From Cochliopodium minus (taxonomy: Eukaryota > Discosea > Himatismenida > Cochliopodiidae): a stretch of 64,000 nucleotides of DNA. The stretch is taken from contig JAMYWO010000015.1 in the NCBI GenBank assembly GCA_024220525.1, forward strand, positions 109,158-173,157. Reading direction: 5' to 3'. This document shows, piece by piece, positions 34,601 through 44,580 of the stretch (position 1 is its first letter; each line of letters starts with the position of its first letter). A model generated the notes under the pieces. That model was not told the DNA's origin, did no database searches, and saw only the letters and a list, made by a program, of their open reading frames with translations. The translations under genes were made by a program, and so were the position numbers.

Positions 34601-37470
34601 TTTGATCCATCACTTTTTGTTTTACTTAATCTATCAGAATATTCAGAATCAGAATCCTCTTGATCGTCTTCGATGGTATCTTGATTATTTCTGAATTTGT
34701 TGGAACACTTTTCTTGTGCTGTTTTCTCGAGATCTTGGATCTTTGGTAAAAAGATTTCCCAAAATGTTTTGAAGTTTATTTTGGAAATCTGACTAAGAGC
34801 TTCAGTAGAAGATGGCCAAACGGTGGACAACTTGATGTTAAAAGTACCGCACAAATATTCAATGATAGGAGACAAGAATTCAGGATCCAAAGAACCACGT
34901 GAAATGATAGTGGGGATGTGGATTAAACTTGAAGAAGATTTCTTCATATCAACAAGAGTCATCTTTGTTTCTTCAACCATAATACAATACTCAAAAGCGT
35001 TTTTGTCAATCTTAGTTTTTAGGTGTTTAAAGGTGGAAAGAGACAAGAATGCTCTGAGTGTTTCTAATCTAAGAAGGCTGACATCAGAGGAAAGATTTTT
35101 GGTGATGAGCTTGATGATGTCATAATAATGTTTGTTCAATAATTCCTCAGTAGAAAGCTTCTGCTTACTAAATTTCTCTCTTTCTTTGAGAAAACTTGAC
35201 AAGAAAAGATTGCAAGCTTGGATGACAAAGAGATTGTTTGGATATTTCTTGATCATTTCATGGATTTTTTGGAAGTTATTATCATTGTTGAAGAATTTAT
35301 TTGCGTTGTTGGTTCTTATTTCTATTTCAAAACACAAAGAACATATTATCTGTCCTTCTTCTTTGTCTTGAAAGTATTGGAAAATATTTTTTGTAATCTG
35401 ATAAACTTTCTCCAAATCTTTAAAATCAGACAACAAAGAGATTTTTAGAAGACAAGAAAGAGCAAACCATATGTACTCATTCCCTTTGTTTTTGAAATCT
35501 TTCAGAATTGAAAAAATGGAAGAGTAGGCATTTGGAAGTTCCTTGAACGAAATGGAGACATTGGTGTTTTTAATATCTTCAAAAAATCGAAATAAAAAGA
35601 ACAACATTTTCCTTTCTTCTTTGACAATTTTATCATTGACCAATCTGTATTATTTTTTTAATGAGAAAAATTATAAAAAATTAAGAAAAAAAATCAACAA
35701 TCATCATACCTTAACATTTTATGCAAAAGCAAGTTGGAAATAGGAAGAGAAAGGATGGAATTGCTGTTTCTTTCCCAGAATGAAATCAAGAAGTCAATTG
35801 CATCCACAACTTTTGGATTGCATAATGTTGGTGGCTCGAAGATCAAGTATTGAATTTGAGTAATGTTGTTTTCCAAGTATTCTCCACTCAATCTCCTGAT
35901 GACAAAAGAAGATAAATTGTAAAACTTTTCAATCATTAGTTGAGCATAGAAAGAAAATTGTTCAACATCTTGGCTTTTGTGAGTTTGTTCGGAAAAAACT
36001 TTCAACACTTCAACAAGAGAACAAGCTACTTGTTCGATAGGAAGTTTGTCGTCAATAACACTCTTCTTTTCGGATTTCTGATCTCTTTTTCTTTTTTTAA
36101 AGACATTGTCTTGGTAAACAGCAGAAGAAGACATACCAATAGCAAACAAATCTTTCTTTGAAGTGAAGCAGGCAACTAAACTATCGAGATAGTAAATACA
36201 ATTGATGGTGATCAAGTTTTTATCAACCTTTTCGTTTGAATATTGGGAAATACGTTGAGACAAAGACTCTCTGGTCCAATTCCAAAGGGTATATGCTTCA
36301 GATTGATGAATGAAATAACTGAGTTTCTGAAATGTAGGAACTACGATACTCTTGTATTTCAATTCCACTTTATCAGTCTCCATGATGACTGGCTTGTTCT
36401 TAGAGAAATAATGTTCACTCTTCTCGTTTTCCTCTGGTTTTTTTGTGTATTCTCTTGACAACAAATCAGTATTAAATAAAACACTAAGAATGTTTTCTGC
36501 ACTTGAATGTAATTTTCCCTTTGATCCTTTCAACAATTCAAAAAACAAATCAGACAACCCAGAATGAAAATCCTTCTCGTCAATTTCTGGTGTTTCTTGG
36601 TAAGAAAAAAAGTAAACTAAATGTTTCTCTAACTCAGATGGGTCGAGTCTTCTGATTAAATATGAAAAACTCTGGGCACCAAATGATCTGATGTAACTTT
36701 TTTTGTGTCCCAAGATGAGTCTAAAGTAAGAAAATGTGCTTACAAGCTCCAATGTCAATTGTTTTTGCAAGAACTTGAACATAAGAGAAAGGCAAGTGAA
36801 AATACATTCCAAAAGGATTGCTTTGGATGGGTCGATCATGTTCACCAAGAGAATCAAAATTTTTTTGAAATATGGAAAGAAATATTGTCTTAAATCTTTT
36901 GCAAGCAAATTCAAAAGCCTAATTGAAGTGTTTTATTTGTTAGATTTGTTTTCCAATAAGAATTAATTGGAAATTTATATCTATAGATTTAAGGTATTTG
37001 AAAAAGGTATTTACTCTAAAAATAATCCTAAGGTTGCATTTTCTGGTTTCTTGATAAATTCAATCAATGTATTGATTATATCATCACGATGATGCAATAC
37101 TGATGCCAAATTATCGCATTTTTTGTATATTTTGTGATAAAATTCTGTGAAATCGGTGGAAAATGAACTTCCATAACTATCTTTCAATTTATCAATGAAA
37201 TATGAATCTCCTGATGGATCAATATCTTTATCAAAATCGATTTTATGAATCACATCAATATCAACCGATAATAATCTTTGGGAGAATTTTTGGAACTATA
37301 AAATCATCAATATAATGTTATTTAACCAGATTTATAGGAATATATTGATTAAATAAATGTCGGTGGAGAATTATATTAAATATATATTTTTGATTGTTTT
37401 ATTTTACTTTATATTTGATTCTCCCATCTCTATCCAATCTTGCATGTTTTGTTCTGAAATCTTCTTCCAT
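28658..37470 (-). CDS. UTP20: UTP20/DRIM, small-subunit processome HEAT-repeat protein, 7 exons
   Basis: Exons 37408-37470, 37015-37295, 35710-36918, 34572-35644, 33941-34518, 30880-33889 and 28658-30821 encode about 2,790 residues, close to human UTP20 (2,785). UTP20 is part of the nucleolar U3 processome that matures 18S rRNA. The start MEEDFRTKHARLD was preferred to an upstream ATG (37584) because it leads directly to FQKFSQRLLSVDIDVIHKID, which resembles the conserved UTP20 N-terminus. The DRIM signature appears as LGHKKSYIRSFGAQSFSYLIRRL. The rest is alpha-helical repeat. An acidic run (GIEEEEDEEKGEDNKDEEVE) near 31750-31930 and a basic C-terminus (KKRKQSKLKDKLKKKLK) are typical. No join interrupts it. 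Confidence 0.93.
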
Positions 37471-37841
37471 GTTATATTGGAGGTATCTTCTAAAACAGAT
37501 TTGATTTTTTTTATTTTTCATTAATTTCTCAAAAAAAAAAATTTTGAGAAGGAAATAAATTGGAAAAAAAGAATGATTGGTCAAACAATGGACTCTCCAA
37601 TTGTATTAAAATGTAGATATGATTTTGGTTATTCCCAGATTTTGATTTATAAGATTATATCTCTTTGAAAGTTGAGTTTCGACAAATGATTGAAGTATAT
37701 CAATGAAATAATTTGTAATAATATATCAATGAAAGAATTTGTAACTATCTTCCATAGTGATTTGATTCTCCATTATAAAAAGAATTGAAAGAATGCTTTA
37801 TATTACAAGGGACAATTTTAATCTTATTAAAATAAAAACAC
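37471..37841. promoter_or_regulatory. intergenic region upstream of UTP20
   Basis: Between the UTP20 start and the end of the pseudokinase gene, both minus strand. The promoter of UTP20 should lie here. There is no conserved motif, only AT-rich sequence and an upstream in-frame ATG at 37584 that could extend UTP20 by 38 residues. Confidence 0.4.
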
Positions 37842-39300
37842 TCAAAATGAAATAAAATTCTTGGAAAGATGATTGGTGATCCACTCATCAATCTTCTCAT
37901 CATTGAGATCCTTGAAATCAAAGATAGGGATCTGATAATTCTGGAAGAGCTCGACATCAATGTTGATCTCACGAGATTCATTAAAAGTGAGAAAAGAACA
38001 GATATAATCAGCAAAAGAATCAGGAATAGTCTCTTTGAGCTTATCCCTCAATGATTTCGAATAAGATTTTTCTTCAATTGCTTTTTGAACTAACTTTGGA
38101 AGATCTTTTTGATCCTCTTGGCTGGGCAGACACTCCTTCCACGCGAAGATGGAGACGAGATAATCCAGCTCCAAATTTCTCCAACAATCTATTAGTGGTT
38201 CATTGAGAACAAGCTCCGCTAAGACTGTTCCCAAAGCCCAAACATCTTTAAAATTTTTAAAAAATGATTTACAGATTGAAACCAAAAATATTACCAACAG
38301 ATCTGTAATTCTATAATTTTTTTAAAATATTTTGAAATAAATTATTTTGAACCCAATTTAATTTAAATTTTATTTCTTTTTTTACCAATTCATTTCTTTT
38401 TTTGTAGAAAAATTCAGGAGACTTATAACGATGGTACCCAGTAGAGAGGTCAGGGAGAAGCGAGTTACCTCTCTTCACGCAACCCGCGTAACCCCAAGAC
38501 CCAAGTTTCACTTCAAATCCCTTTTCGTTGCTTATAAAATTCAACAAAACAGAGTTAGGTTTAATGTCACGATGAGCCAACCTAAAAAAAAATAAAAAAA
38601 ATTTTTTAAAAAAAAAAGTAAAACAAAAAAAAATTGAAATTTACCCTTCTTTATGGATAAAATAAACGGTGGATACAAGTTGTAAAGAGATAGAGTGTTC
38701 GTGTCCTTTGGTCAACCCAGCTCCAAGGGCGTATTCCAAGTCGAACTCGTACAAAGGAAAAATGTAAAGTGTGTATCTATTTTTTTGGAGAAGACCGCTC
38801 AACTGGACAACACCAGGAACATCATAAAAACTGAGTCTTTCTAAAAAAATAAAAAAAAAAATTAAAAAAAAATAAGATAAAAAAATTTAAAAAATAAATA
38901 AAATAATAAATAAAAACTTTTATTTTTTACCCAATATCATTGCTTCTCTAAAAATAGATCTCAAATTTTGAGGATTATTTTCGAGTCTTGCTTTCTTGAC
39001 AGCATACTGCTCGTTTTTACCGTCCTCCCTAGAAATAGCCCGCCATACATTGGAGTCGTTAGAGATACCCCTCCTCTCCAAAAAGATGAATTCCTCCTCC
39101 TTCCTTTCTAATTTTCTCGAAATTTTCCTTTGGAAAGGTTTGCAGAAGAAGTCTGTTGCTATTGGTGCATACTTCCAAAACTGGCTGGATACTTGCCCCA
39201 TGTACTCCTTTAACACGTTTTTGGAGGTTTTGATGATCTTCTCTGTTTTCGTTGGGGTCAGGTTGGAAGTGGGCTTTTCTTCAAGTTTTTTGTTGCCCAT
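37842..39300 (-). CDS. protein kinase-like pseudokinase
   Basis: Exons 39300-~38932, ~38841-~38644, ~38581-38391, 38295-38310 (16-nt micro-exon) and ~38248-37842. MGNKKLEE at the start could be myristoylated. After a basic N-terminal region the kinase fold shows a glycine-loop-like GISNDSNVW, the Lys of QYAVKKA, the alphaC Glu in REAMIL, AHRDIKPNSVLLN, and DVWALGTVLAEL. Two metal-binding positions are changed. The Asn of HRDxKPxN is Ser, and the DFG triplet is SWG (KLGSWGYAG). Catalytic activity is therefore unlikely; a scaffold role is inferred. The micro-exon, NYRSV, links the activation segment (YKSPEFF) to DVWALG. The start TTG upstream was rejected in favour of ATG 39300. Confidence 0.82.
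38295..38310 (-). other. 16-nt micro-exon of the pseudokinase
   Basis: AATTACAGATCTGTTG on the minus strand, flanked by AG and GTAATA. It is needed to join ...RNEL to DVWALG in frame, giving NYRSVDVW, which fits the spacing between the APE-like motif and subdomain IX of kinases. Confidence 0.75.
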
Positions 39301-39544
39301 ATCTTTTTGATGTTGCAATATTTCCTTTAATAAAGTTTCAGATTTTTTTTTTCAAAGAAAAATATTTTTATTGTTTTTTAAATTTTTAAAAATATAAATT
39401 TTAAAGCAAAAAAAAATATTCCATTTTAGTTTTTTAAAAAAGAAAGGTATTTTCTTTTATTTGTTTAAAAAATTTAAATGAAGAAAAAATTGTTTCTATT
39501 TTTTAATGTATTTTGGTTCCTCATTTTAATTCAAATTTTTTAAT

Positions 39545-40198
39545 TTATTTTTTTACTTCTTCTTTTCTCTTTAGATTTTCTTTCAGTCTGTTCAATTCCT
39601 CTTGTATTTTGGTTCTCTCTTCTTCCAATTTTGATTTCTCCTCATTGTTCTCCTTCAATTTTATCTCAAATTTGTTCATTTGGGACTTTTCTTTTCTCTT
39701 TAGTTCGATGAATGCTTCATTCAATCTTTTATCAACATTAACTATCCTATTATGTAATGATAAATTAAAGGATATCTACATTTAAGGATATTCTTTCTTT
39801 TATAATTTTATTCTATGTTTATTTCTTTTTTTTATTACACTATCCCTTCTCTATCTGTCTCCAACATACAAAATGGGCAATTATATTTTGGCTTATTAAT
39901 ATTTAATATATCATTTGAACAATCCACACAGATCTGATGTCCTTAATATTTCATATAAGAGAATCTTAAAATAAAAAAGTAAATATATGTAATTTTTTTT
40001 TACCACATGGAAAAATTGATATTTTTTCTTGCCCTGGCAAATATTTATCAAGACAAATCCCACTATTATTTAAATAAAATTAGGCCAAAATTTTTTTAAA
40101 GTATTTTATAGTGTAATATATTACCATATGAGATTTTCATTCTCATTCATTAAACTATTAACCAAATCTAAACTCGTTTCAAGTTTGTTATCAGTCAT
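39545..40198 (-). CDS. RING-finger coiled-coil protein (TRIM-like, no B-box)
   Basis: ATG at 40198 (MTDNKLETSL). Splicing creates the first cysteine pair: a phase-2 intron joins ...NLI + TG|T to make CGIC. The ligand series is CGIC, FPCGHQICVDC and CPFC, the C3HC4 RING spacing, then the coiled coil RIVNVDKRLNEAFIELKRKE and LEEERTKIQEELNRLKENLK to the stop. About 140 residues. RING domains act as E3 ubiquitin ligases by binding E2 enzymes, and dimerisation through the coil is likely. The substrate cannot be told. Confidence 0.75.
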
Positions 40199-40565
40199 TT
40201 TTAAAAATTTTTCCTTTAAAAGTGATCAATTTTTTTTTTTCAATTAAAATTATTAAAAATTTTTTAACAAGTCTATCATAACATAATTTGAAAAATAGGA
40301 AAGTTTAAAGATAAACTTTGACAGACAGCAAAAAATTAAAAAAATCAAATCTTGAGTGGATAAAAAAATGCATTATTCATTTGATAATCTTAAACTTGAA
40401 AGACCCAAAAAAGTTTAAATAGAGTTTTTTGAATATTTCACTACTCCTCCATTCCAAATGGTTGTATATTAAAATTTAGTATAGCTAATTTGTTTGAATA
40501 TCTTCGAAAAAATGTTAACAGAGAAAATCTGAAGAAATTGCTAAATTTATTTTCAAATAATGAAC
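40199..40565. other. intergenic, no feature seen
   Basis: AT-rich sequence between the RING gene start and the stop of the amidotransferase-like gene, both minus strand. It presumably holds the RING gene promoter. No motif, RNA gene or supported reading frame was seen. Confidence 0.4.
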
Positions 40566-41391
40566 TTAATTTTTTGATTTACATTTTTTTTTGTTACTAT
40601 TTTTGGGTATTTTTTCTTTTAAAAAGAATTGTTCAGAGTCCAAATTTCTGTTAGCCGCAGTCAAAACCAAGTTACAACAAAACAACTCCATAAGTTGATC
40701 ATCATTAGTAGATTCCGGATGAGGAGAAACTAGAATAACAATACCTTCTTTGTATTTGCCTCTCACAATACATGGTCTACCAGACATTTCATCAGGTATT
40801 TTTGAATCCTTATCAAACAAAACTATATTTTGAACGGTATCATGTTCTATAAAGAAAGGTCCCTTTTTTAAATAAAAAAGAAAGTTTCTTTAGATTTTTT
40901 GAATCTTTGATAATTTTCAAAAAACATACGTTGTGATAAGAAACTTTCTTTCCAGGAAGTTTATTTCCTATTTTCTCTTTTTCGTTCCATTGTATTTTTA
41001 TTACTTCTTTAATATTCGTTTTGGGAATATCGAATTCTATTTCCAATAACCCTAATGGAAAGAAATCGGGCCAATTCTTCGAACGGTTTGAGGTTTTAGA
41101 AGCTCCCAAAAAAGCTCCCTTGACAAAAAGTTTTATAAAAATTCTGAAAAGATTTTTATATTTTTTTTTTTACTGCACAAATTCCGACATATCCTTTTCC
41201 TTTTGATCTAAAAATTAGAAATTATCTTATTTACATTGATAAAAAACTAATTATTTACACATATTGTTTAATTCTTTCACATCCTTCCTTTCCGATAGAC
41301 TTTGCTATATCTGTTGCAGTTCCACCTGGTATTACAATGACATCAGAACTCTCAAATTCATCAATTAACTGACTTCCTGCCATCTGTTAGA
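40566..41391 (-). CDS. BPL_N / class-I glutamine-amidotransferase-like protein
   Basis: Exons from about 41391 down to the stop at 40566. Key segments are SSDVIVIPGGTATDIAKSIG, GKGYVGICAGAFLGA with the GxCxG nucleophile-elbow Cys, LGLLEIEFDIP, GPFFIEHDTVQNIVLFDKDS and GIVILVSPHPEST. This matches the family resembling the N-terminal domain of biotin-protein ligase (DJ-1/GATase-1 fold). The elbow Cys and the His of SPHPE are present, but the reaction is unknown. The beginning of the fold (about 50 residues) is not found upstream. Sequence beyond the n at 41448 supplies an in-phase exon (IKPDGKTFKWYKN) that does not resemble it, so the 5' end is uncertain. Confidence 0.7.
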
Positions 41392-41447
41392 TCGAATTGA
41401 CCATTTATTTTAATTTAAATTTAATTTTTTCAGAAAGAAATTTGAAA

Positions 41448-41448
41448 N
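41448..41448. other. single-n scaffold join
   Basis: Ambiguous base between the MAGSQL exon of the amidotransferase-like gene and the next minus-strand exon. By analogy with the other single-n positions it may be a contig join, so the gene model across it may be chimeric. Confidence 0.5.
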
Positions 41449-41454
41449 TCTATT

Positions 41455-42080
41455 GTTACATTCTTATACCACTTAAATGTTTTTCCATCTGGTTTAACTA
41501 AAATATACACGTTTGAAAAAAAAAATTATTGATAAATCAATTTGTGAATGGAATGATGGGAAATGAATTATCTGCTAATAATATGCCATAATAATATTTT
41601 TACTAAATTTATTCCTTATTTTTATGAATAAAATTCATTTTTAATCGATGATAGAGAACGAAATATCATTCTCCAAAACAAATCACATCTATCCATTCCA
41701 TAATCAATTAAAATTATTTATGAAACAAAAAGAAGAGGATAAAGATGTGTATCCATTCAAAAAAATAAAAAAAAAAAAAAATCTTTAATCTTACTTGCTC
41801 TTAATTTTGCTACCTTGAATGGGATCTGCATCGATTTATCTTCCAATTTCTGTTGAATTTTTAATAATATACTATCTTCAGTGAGACCAGGGTTTCTCTC
41901 AAGATACAATTCGATAGAATCCAAGATGGAATCTTTTTTTTTTGTGGGCTCTTTCTGAATGTTTTCTTGTGTGGTGCAATAAAATAATTTGGTTTTCGAA
42001 AAATTGGATGATTGAAAGAATTTGGTAGATGATGAAACAAATTTAGTTTTAAGTGATTTATTCTTGAATATCTTTTTCAT
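41455..42080 (-). CDS. N-terminal exons of unknown, possibly mitochondrial, protein
   Basis: ATG at 42080. The first 45 residues are basic and Ser/Phe-rich without acids (KKIFKNKSLKTKFVSSSTKF), which looks like a mitochondrial presequence. A helical stretch follows (SILDSIELYLERNPGLTEDS, ILLKIQQKLEDK). A phase-1 intron joins a short exon, IKPDGKTFKWYK (about 41455-41507). The family is not recognised. These exons join in phase with the amidotransferase-like gene, but a single n lies between, so either one gene or the front of a different gene is possible. Confidence 0.5.
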
Positions 42081-42357
42081 TCTCTATTTTTTTTTTTTTT
42101 TAAAATGAATTCCAAATTTATAATTTAAAAACAATTCATTCGATTAAAGAAATTATCTTTAATCTTTTTCTCATTTGATTTGCCATTCGCTTTGTCAATT
42201 CATTGTTTATTTTTGTAAAGATTTTCGAAAAGATTTTCAATCTCTTCTCTACTAAAAATTTTTGTTTTTAATCATTTTGTTAAAAAGAAAACTTTCAACA
42301 TTGAAAAAAAAAAAATCGAAAAGATTTAAAAAAGAAAGATTTAATTTTAAAACAAAG

Positions 42358-42616
42358 TTATTTTTTGCTAATAGTTTTTTTCCTTTTTGGAATAGGAGGG
42401 AAGTCATTCTCTTGCAAAGCTTTATCCCAATTCTTTCTCATCCAATCTATGATTTGATCACAATGAGGACTGATTTCAATTTTCATATCTTTCACCAAAG
42501 AAAAGAGAAAAGGAATTTGTAAATAGATGTTCTTTACATTTTCTATATATGTCTTCAAATCATTATGCTTGATTTTACATTTATTTAAATAAAGCTTCAA
42601 AAGAGGATAAATGCTA
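42358..42616 (-). CDS. hypothetical C-terminal exon, helical and basic
   Basis: An acceptor TTTCCCTAG at about 42617 opens a frame IYPLLKLYLNKCKIKHNDLK, then MKIEISPHCDQIIDWMRKNW and a basic end, PKRKKTISKK. Its phase does not fit the end of the upstream frame (42628-43250). It is therefore either a separate gene with an unseen 5' exon or a part of the neighbour. No family was recognised. Confidence 0.35.
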
Positions 42617-42627
42617 GGGAAAAGGAT

Positions 42628-43530
42628 TTATTCTATGTTAAGAGAATGATAAACTTTTTTTGCTATCACTATAGGATTCAACTCAGAATGGTTCTGATGA
42701 GTAAATTTGTACCAAAGTTTATCATGATTTCCTTGTTTAGTATTTCCCTTTGAAATATAATACTTATGGTGATCCCAGTTATTTGGTAATGTTAAATCAT
42801 CCAGAGAAGAGTTGTTTCTGACATAATTTTTTGCTTTTTCAGAAAGTTCCTTTATTTCGTTTGTTTTCAACACTTGATTGTTTTTGATAACTGTCAAGTT
42901 AGTTTTATCATCGTACATATACAAATTATAAAATCCACCAATCATAGATCCAGCTGTCAAATCACTCTTGTATACTTTCATCAAATTCAAAATATTACTT
43001 TTTGAGGTATATTTTCCCAACAAACTTCCAAATTTCCATTCAACCAAGAATCCCATCCTGTTGAGCTTACTTATGTCTGCTTCATCTTGAAGATAACACT
43101 TGTTAACTATTCCATAGTCTGTTATTTCCTTGTCGCTCAAGTTTTGTGCATAAAAGAAAAAATAATCACCTGGGATATTATGTTTTTTTTTTTCTTGATC
43201 TTCCTTTTCTTTATTGATGTAGGCAACCAACATATTCAAAACTATCACAATACTGTGGCTGCATCATAGGGAGTTATTTGATCACCATTATATAAATCCC
43301 TATTCAATCCATAATTGATGATATACAATTGATGATCATATCCAACGATTTCTTTAATTGGATCTATGCATTCATCAAGATTTTTATGATAGAATTCATT
43401 TCTTTTTGTTCTTATTTCACGATGCAAATTATTCTTCATGTTGTTCTGTTTTAATTTCATATCTAACAGACATAAAATCCTGATGGAGAAGAGATATCTT
43501 TTTTTCTTCATTTGACATTTTTGATAACAT
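42628..43530 (-). pseudogene. unknown protein, reading frame interrupted
   Basis: Two overlapping frames encode what looks like one protein: LDECIDPIKEIVGYDHQLYI to TPYDAATV, then IVLNMLVAYINKEKEDQ and on to KVYHSLNIE. They are offset by one base near 43245-43256, with no plausible intron to explain it. Upstream, frame MSNEEKKISLLHQDFM joins the first only by removing an unusually small 22-nt GT...AG segment. The gene is either decayed or holds a base error. Composition (Lys/Asn/Asp-rich, few low-complexity runs) is coding-like. No family was recognised. Confidence 0.45.
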
Positions 43531-43751
43531 GTTTAAATTTTTGATTTCATTTTTTTTTTTTTTTTTGTTTTGTTTTTTTTGATTAAATTTCTCTTAAAAA
43601 ATATCATATCATTTATAATAATGATCATAAAAATGAAATCATTATTCAACGAAATATATCTTTAAATTACCATTATTTTTCAAAAATTCGATTTGATTTT
43701 CCTAAACAGATATAAAATTAATCAACCTTTATTCATCAAAGAAAATCTTTG

Positions 43752-44005
43752 AAAAGAATAAAAAAAATTGAAAGAAATTATTCATCACAAGATCTCATAA
43801 ATATGAAGACTGCAGTAAATAAAATCAANNNNNNNNNNNNNNNNNNNNNNNNNNNNNNNNNNNNNNNNNNNNNNNNNNNNNNNNNNNNNNNNNNNNNNNN
43901 NNNNNNNNNNNNNNNNNNNNNNNNNNNNAAAAGAATAAAAAAAATTGAAAGAAATTATTCATCACAAGATCTCATAAATATGAAGACTGCAGTAAATAAA
44001 ATCAA
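43752..44005. other. 100-N gap flanked by identical 77-bp copies
   Basis: Positions 43752-43828 and 43929-44005 are the same 77 bases, with exactly 100 N between. This is what an unmerged overlap of two contigs sharing a 77-mer looks like. The true sequence probably contains the 77 bp once and no gap. Confidence 0.9.
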
Positions 44006-44411
44006 TGCAATTCCTCTAAAACACAAAATATGTGTTCCATTAAGTGTAATAAACAATACAATTTTTTTTTTTGATTGAATAATTGAATCATTTAACGTTT
44101 ATCCAAGATTATTATTCCCATGTATTATGGATCTATATTAATGCATCATGTATTGAAACCTGATTTGGTAAGGAAAAAAAATATCCATTTAAAGAATTTA
44201 CCATTGATAAAAAAACATTCTATATCCACCAATTCATTCTATCTTCATAAATAAATTAAAAATCTTTAATTTTATAAAAATCATATATATCAACATAATT
44301 TAACAATAGAGTTTGGAAGTATGGACTCCCACAGAAGAAGATATGAAAGAAGAAATTTTTGTAGAAGACTTTGATGTTCCTGTCAATCCAGATCAAGAAG
44401 AAGATTCATAA
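43752..44411 (+). CDS. small hypothetical protein, about three exons
   Basis: Reading across the duplicated overlap once gives RIKKIERNYSSQDLINMKTA and NAIPLKHKICVPLS. A phase-0 intron leads to IIIPMYYGSILMHHVLKPDL (about 44118-44168), and another to SLEVWTPTEEDM and an acidic end VPVNPDQEEDS with a stop at about 44411. The start is not fixed: the frame is open upstream without a clear ATG. The acidic tail and phase agreement support a real gene. No family was identified, and a prefoldin-like resemblance is too weak to call. Confidence 0.4.
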
Positions 44412-44580
44412 ACTTTTGATTCCATAGAAGAAATTTGATAAATAGTGTTTATATATCTTATCTCCACCCAATATTTATGCTTTAATCTTTTTAATCTTGG
44501 AAAATAAATTTACAAAATAAAAAAAAATTGAAAAAACATCACCCATAAAAGCAAAATTATTTTCTTTTTATTTGTATTAT

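Noticed and set aside
42628-43530. Remnant of a virus or transposon
   Set aside because: No polymerase, integrase, capsid-like or transposase motif is seen. It stays an unknown gene.
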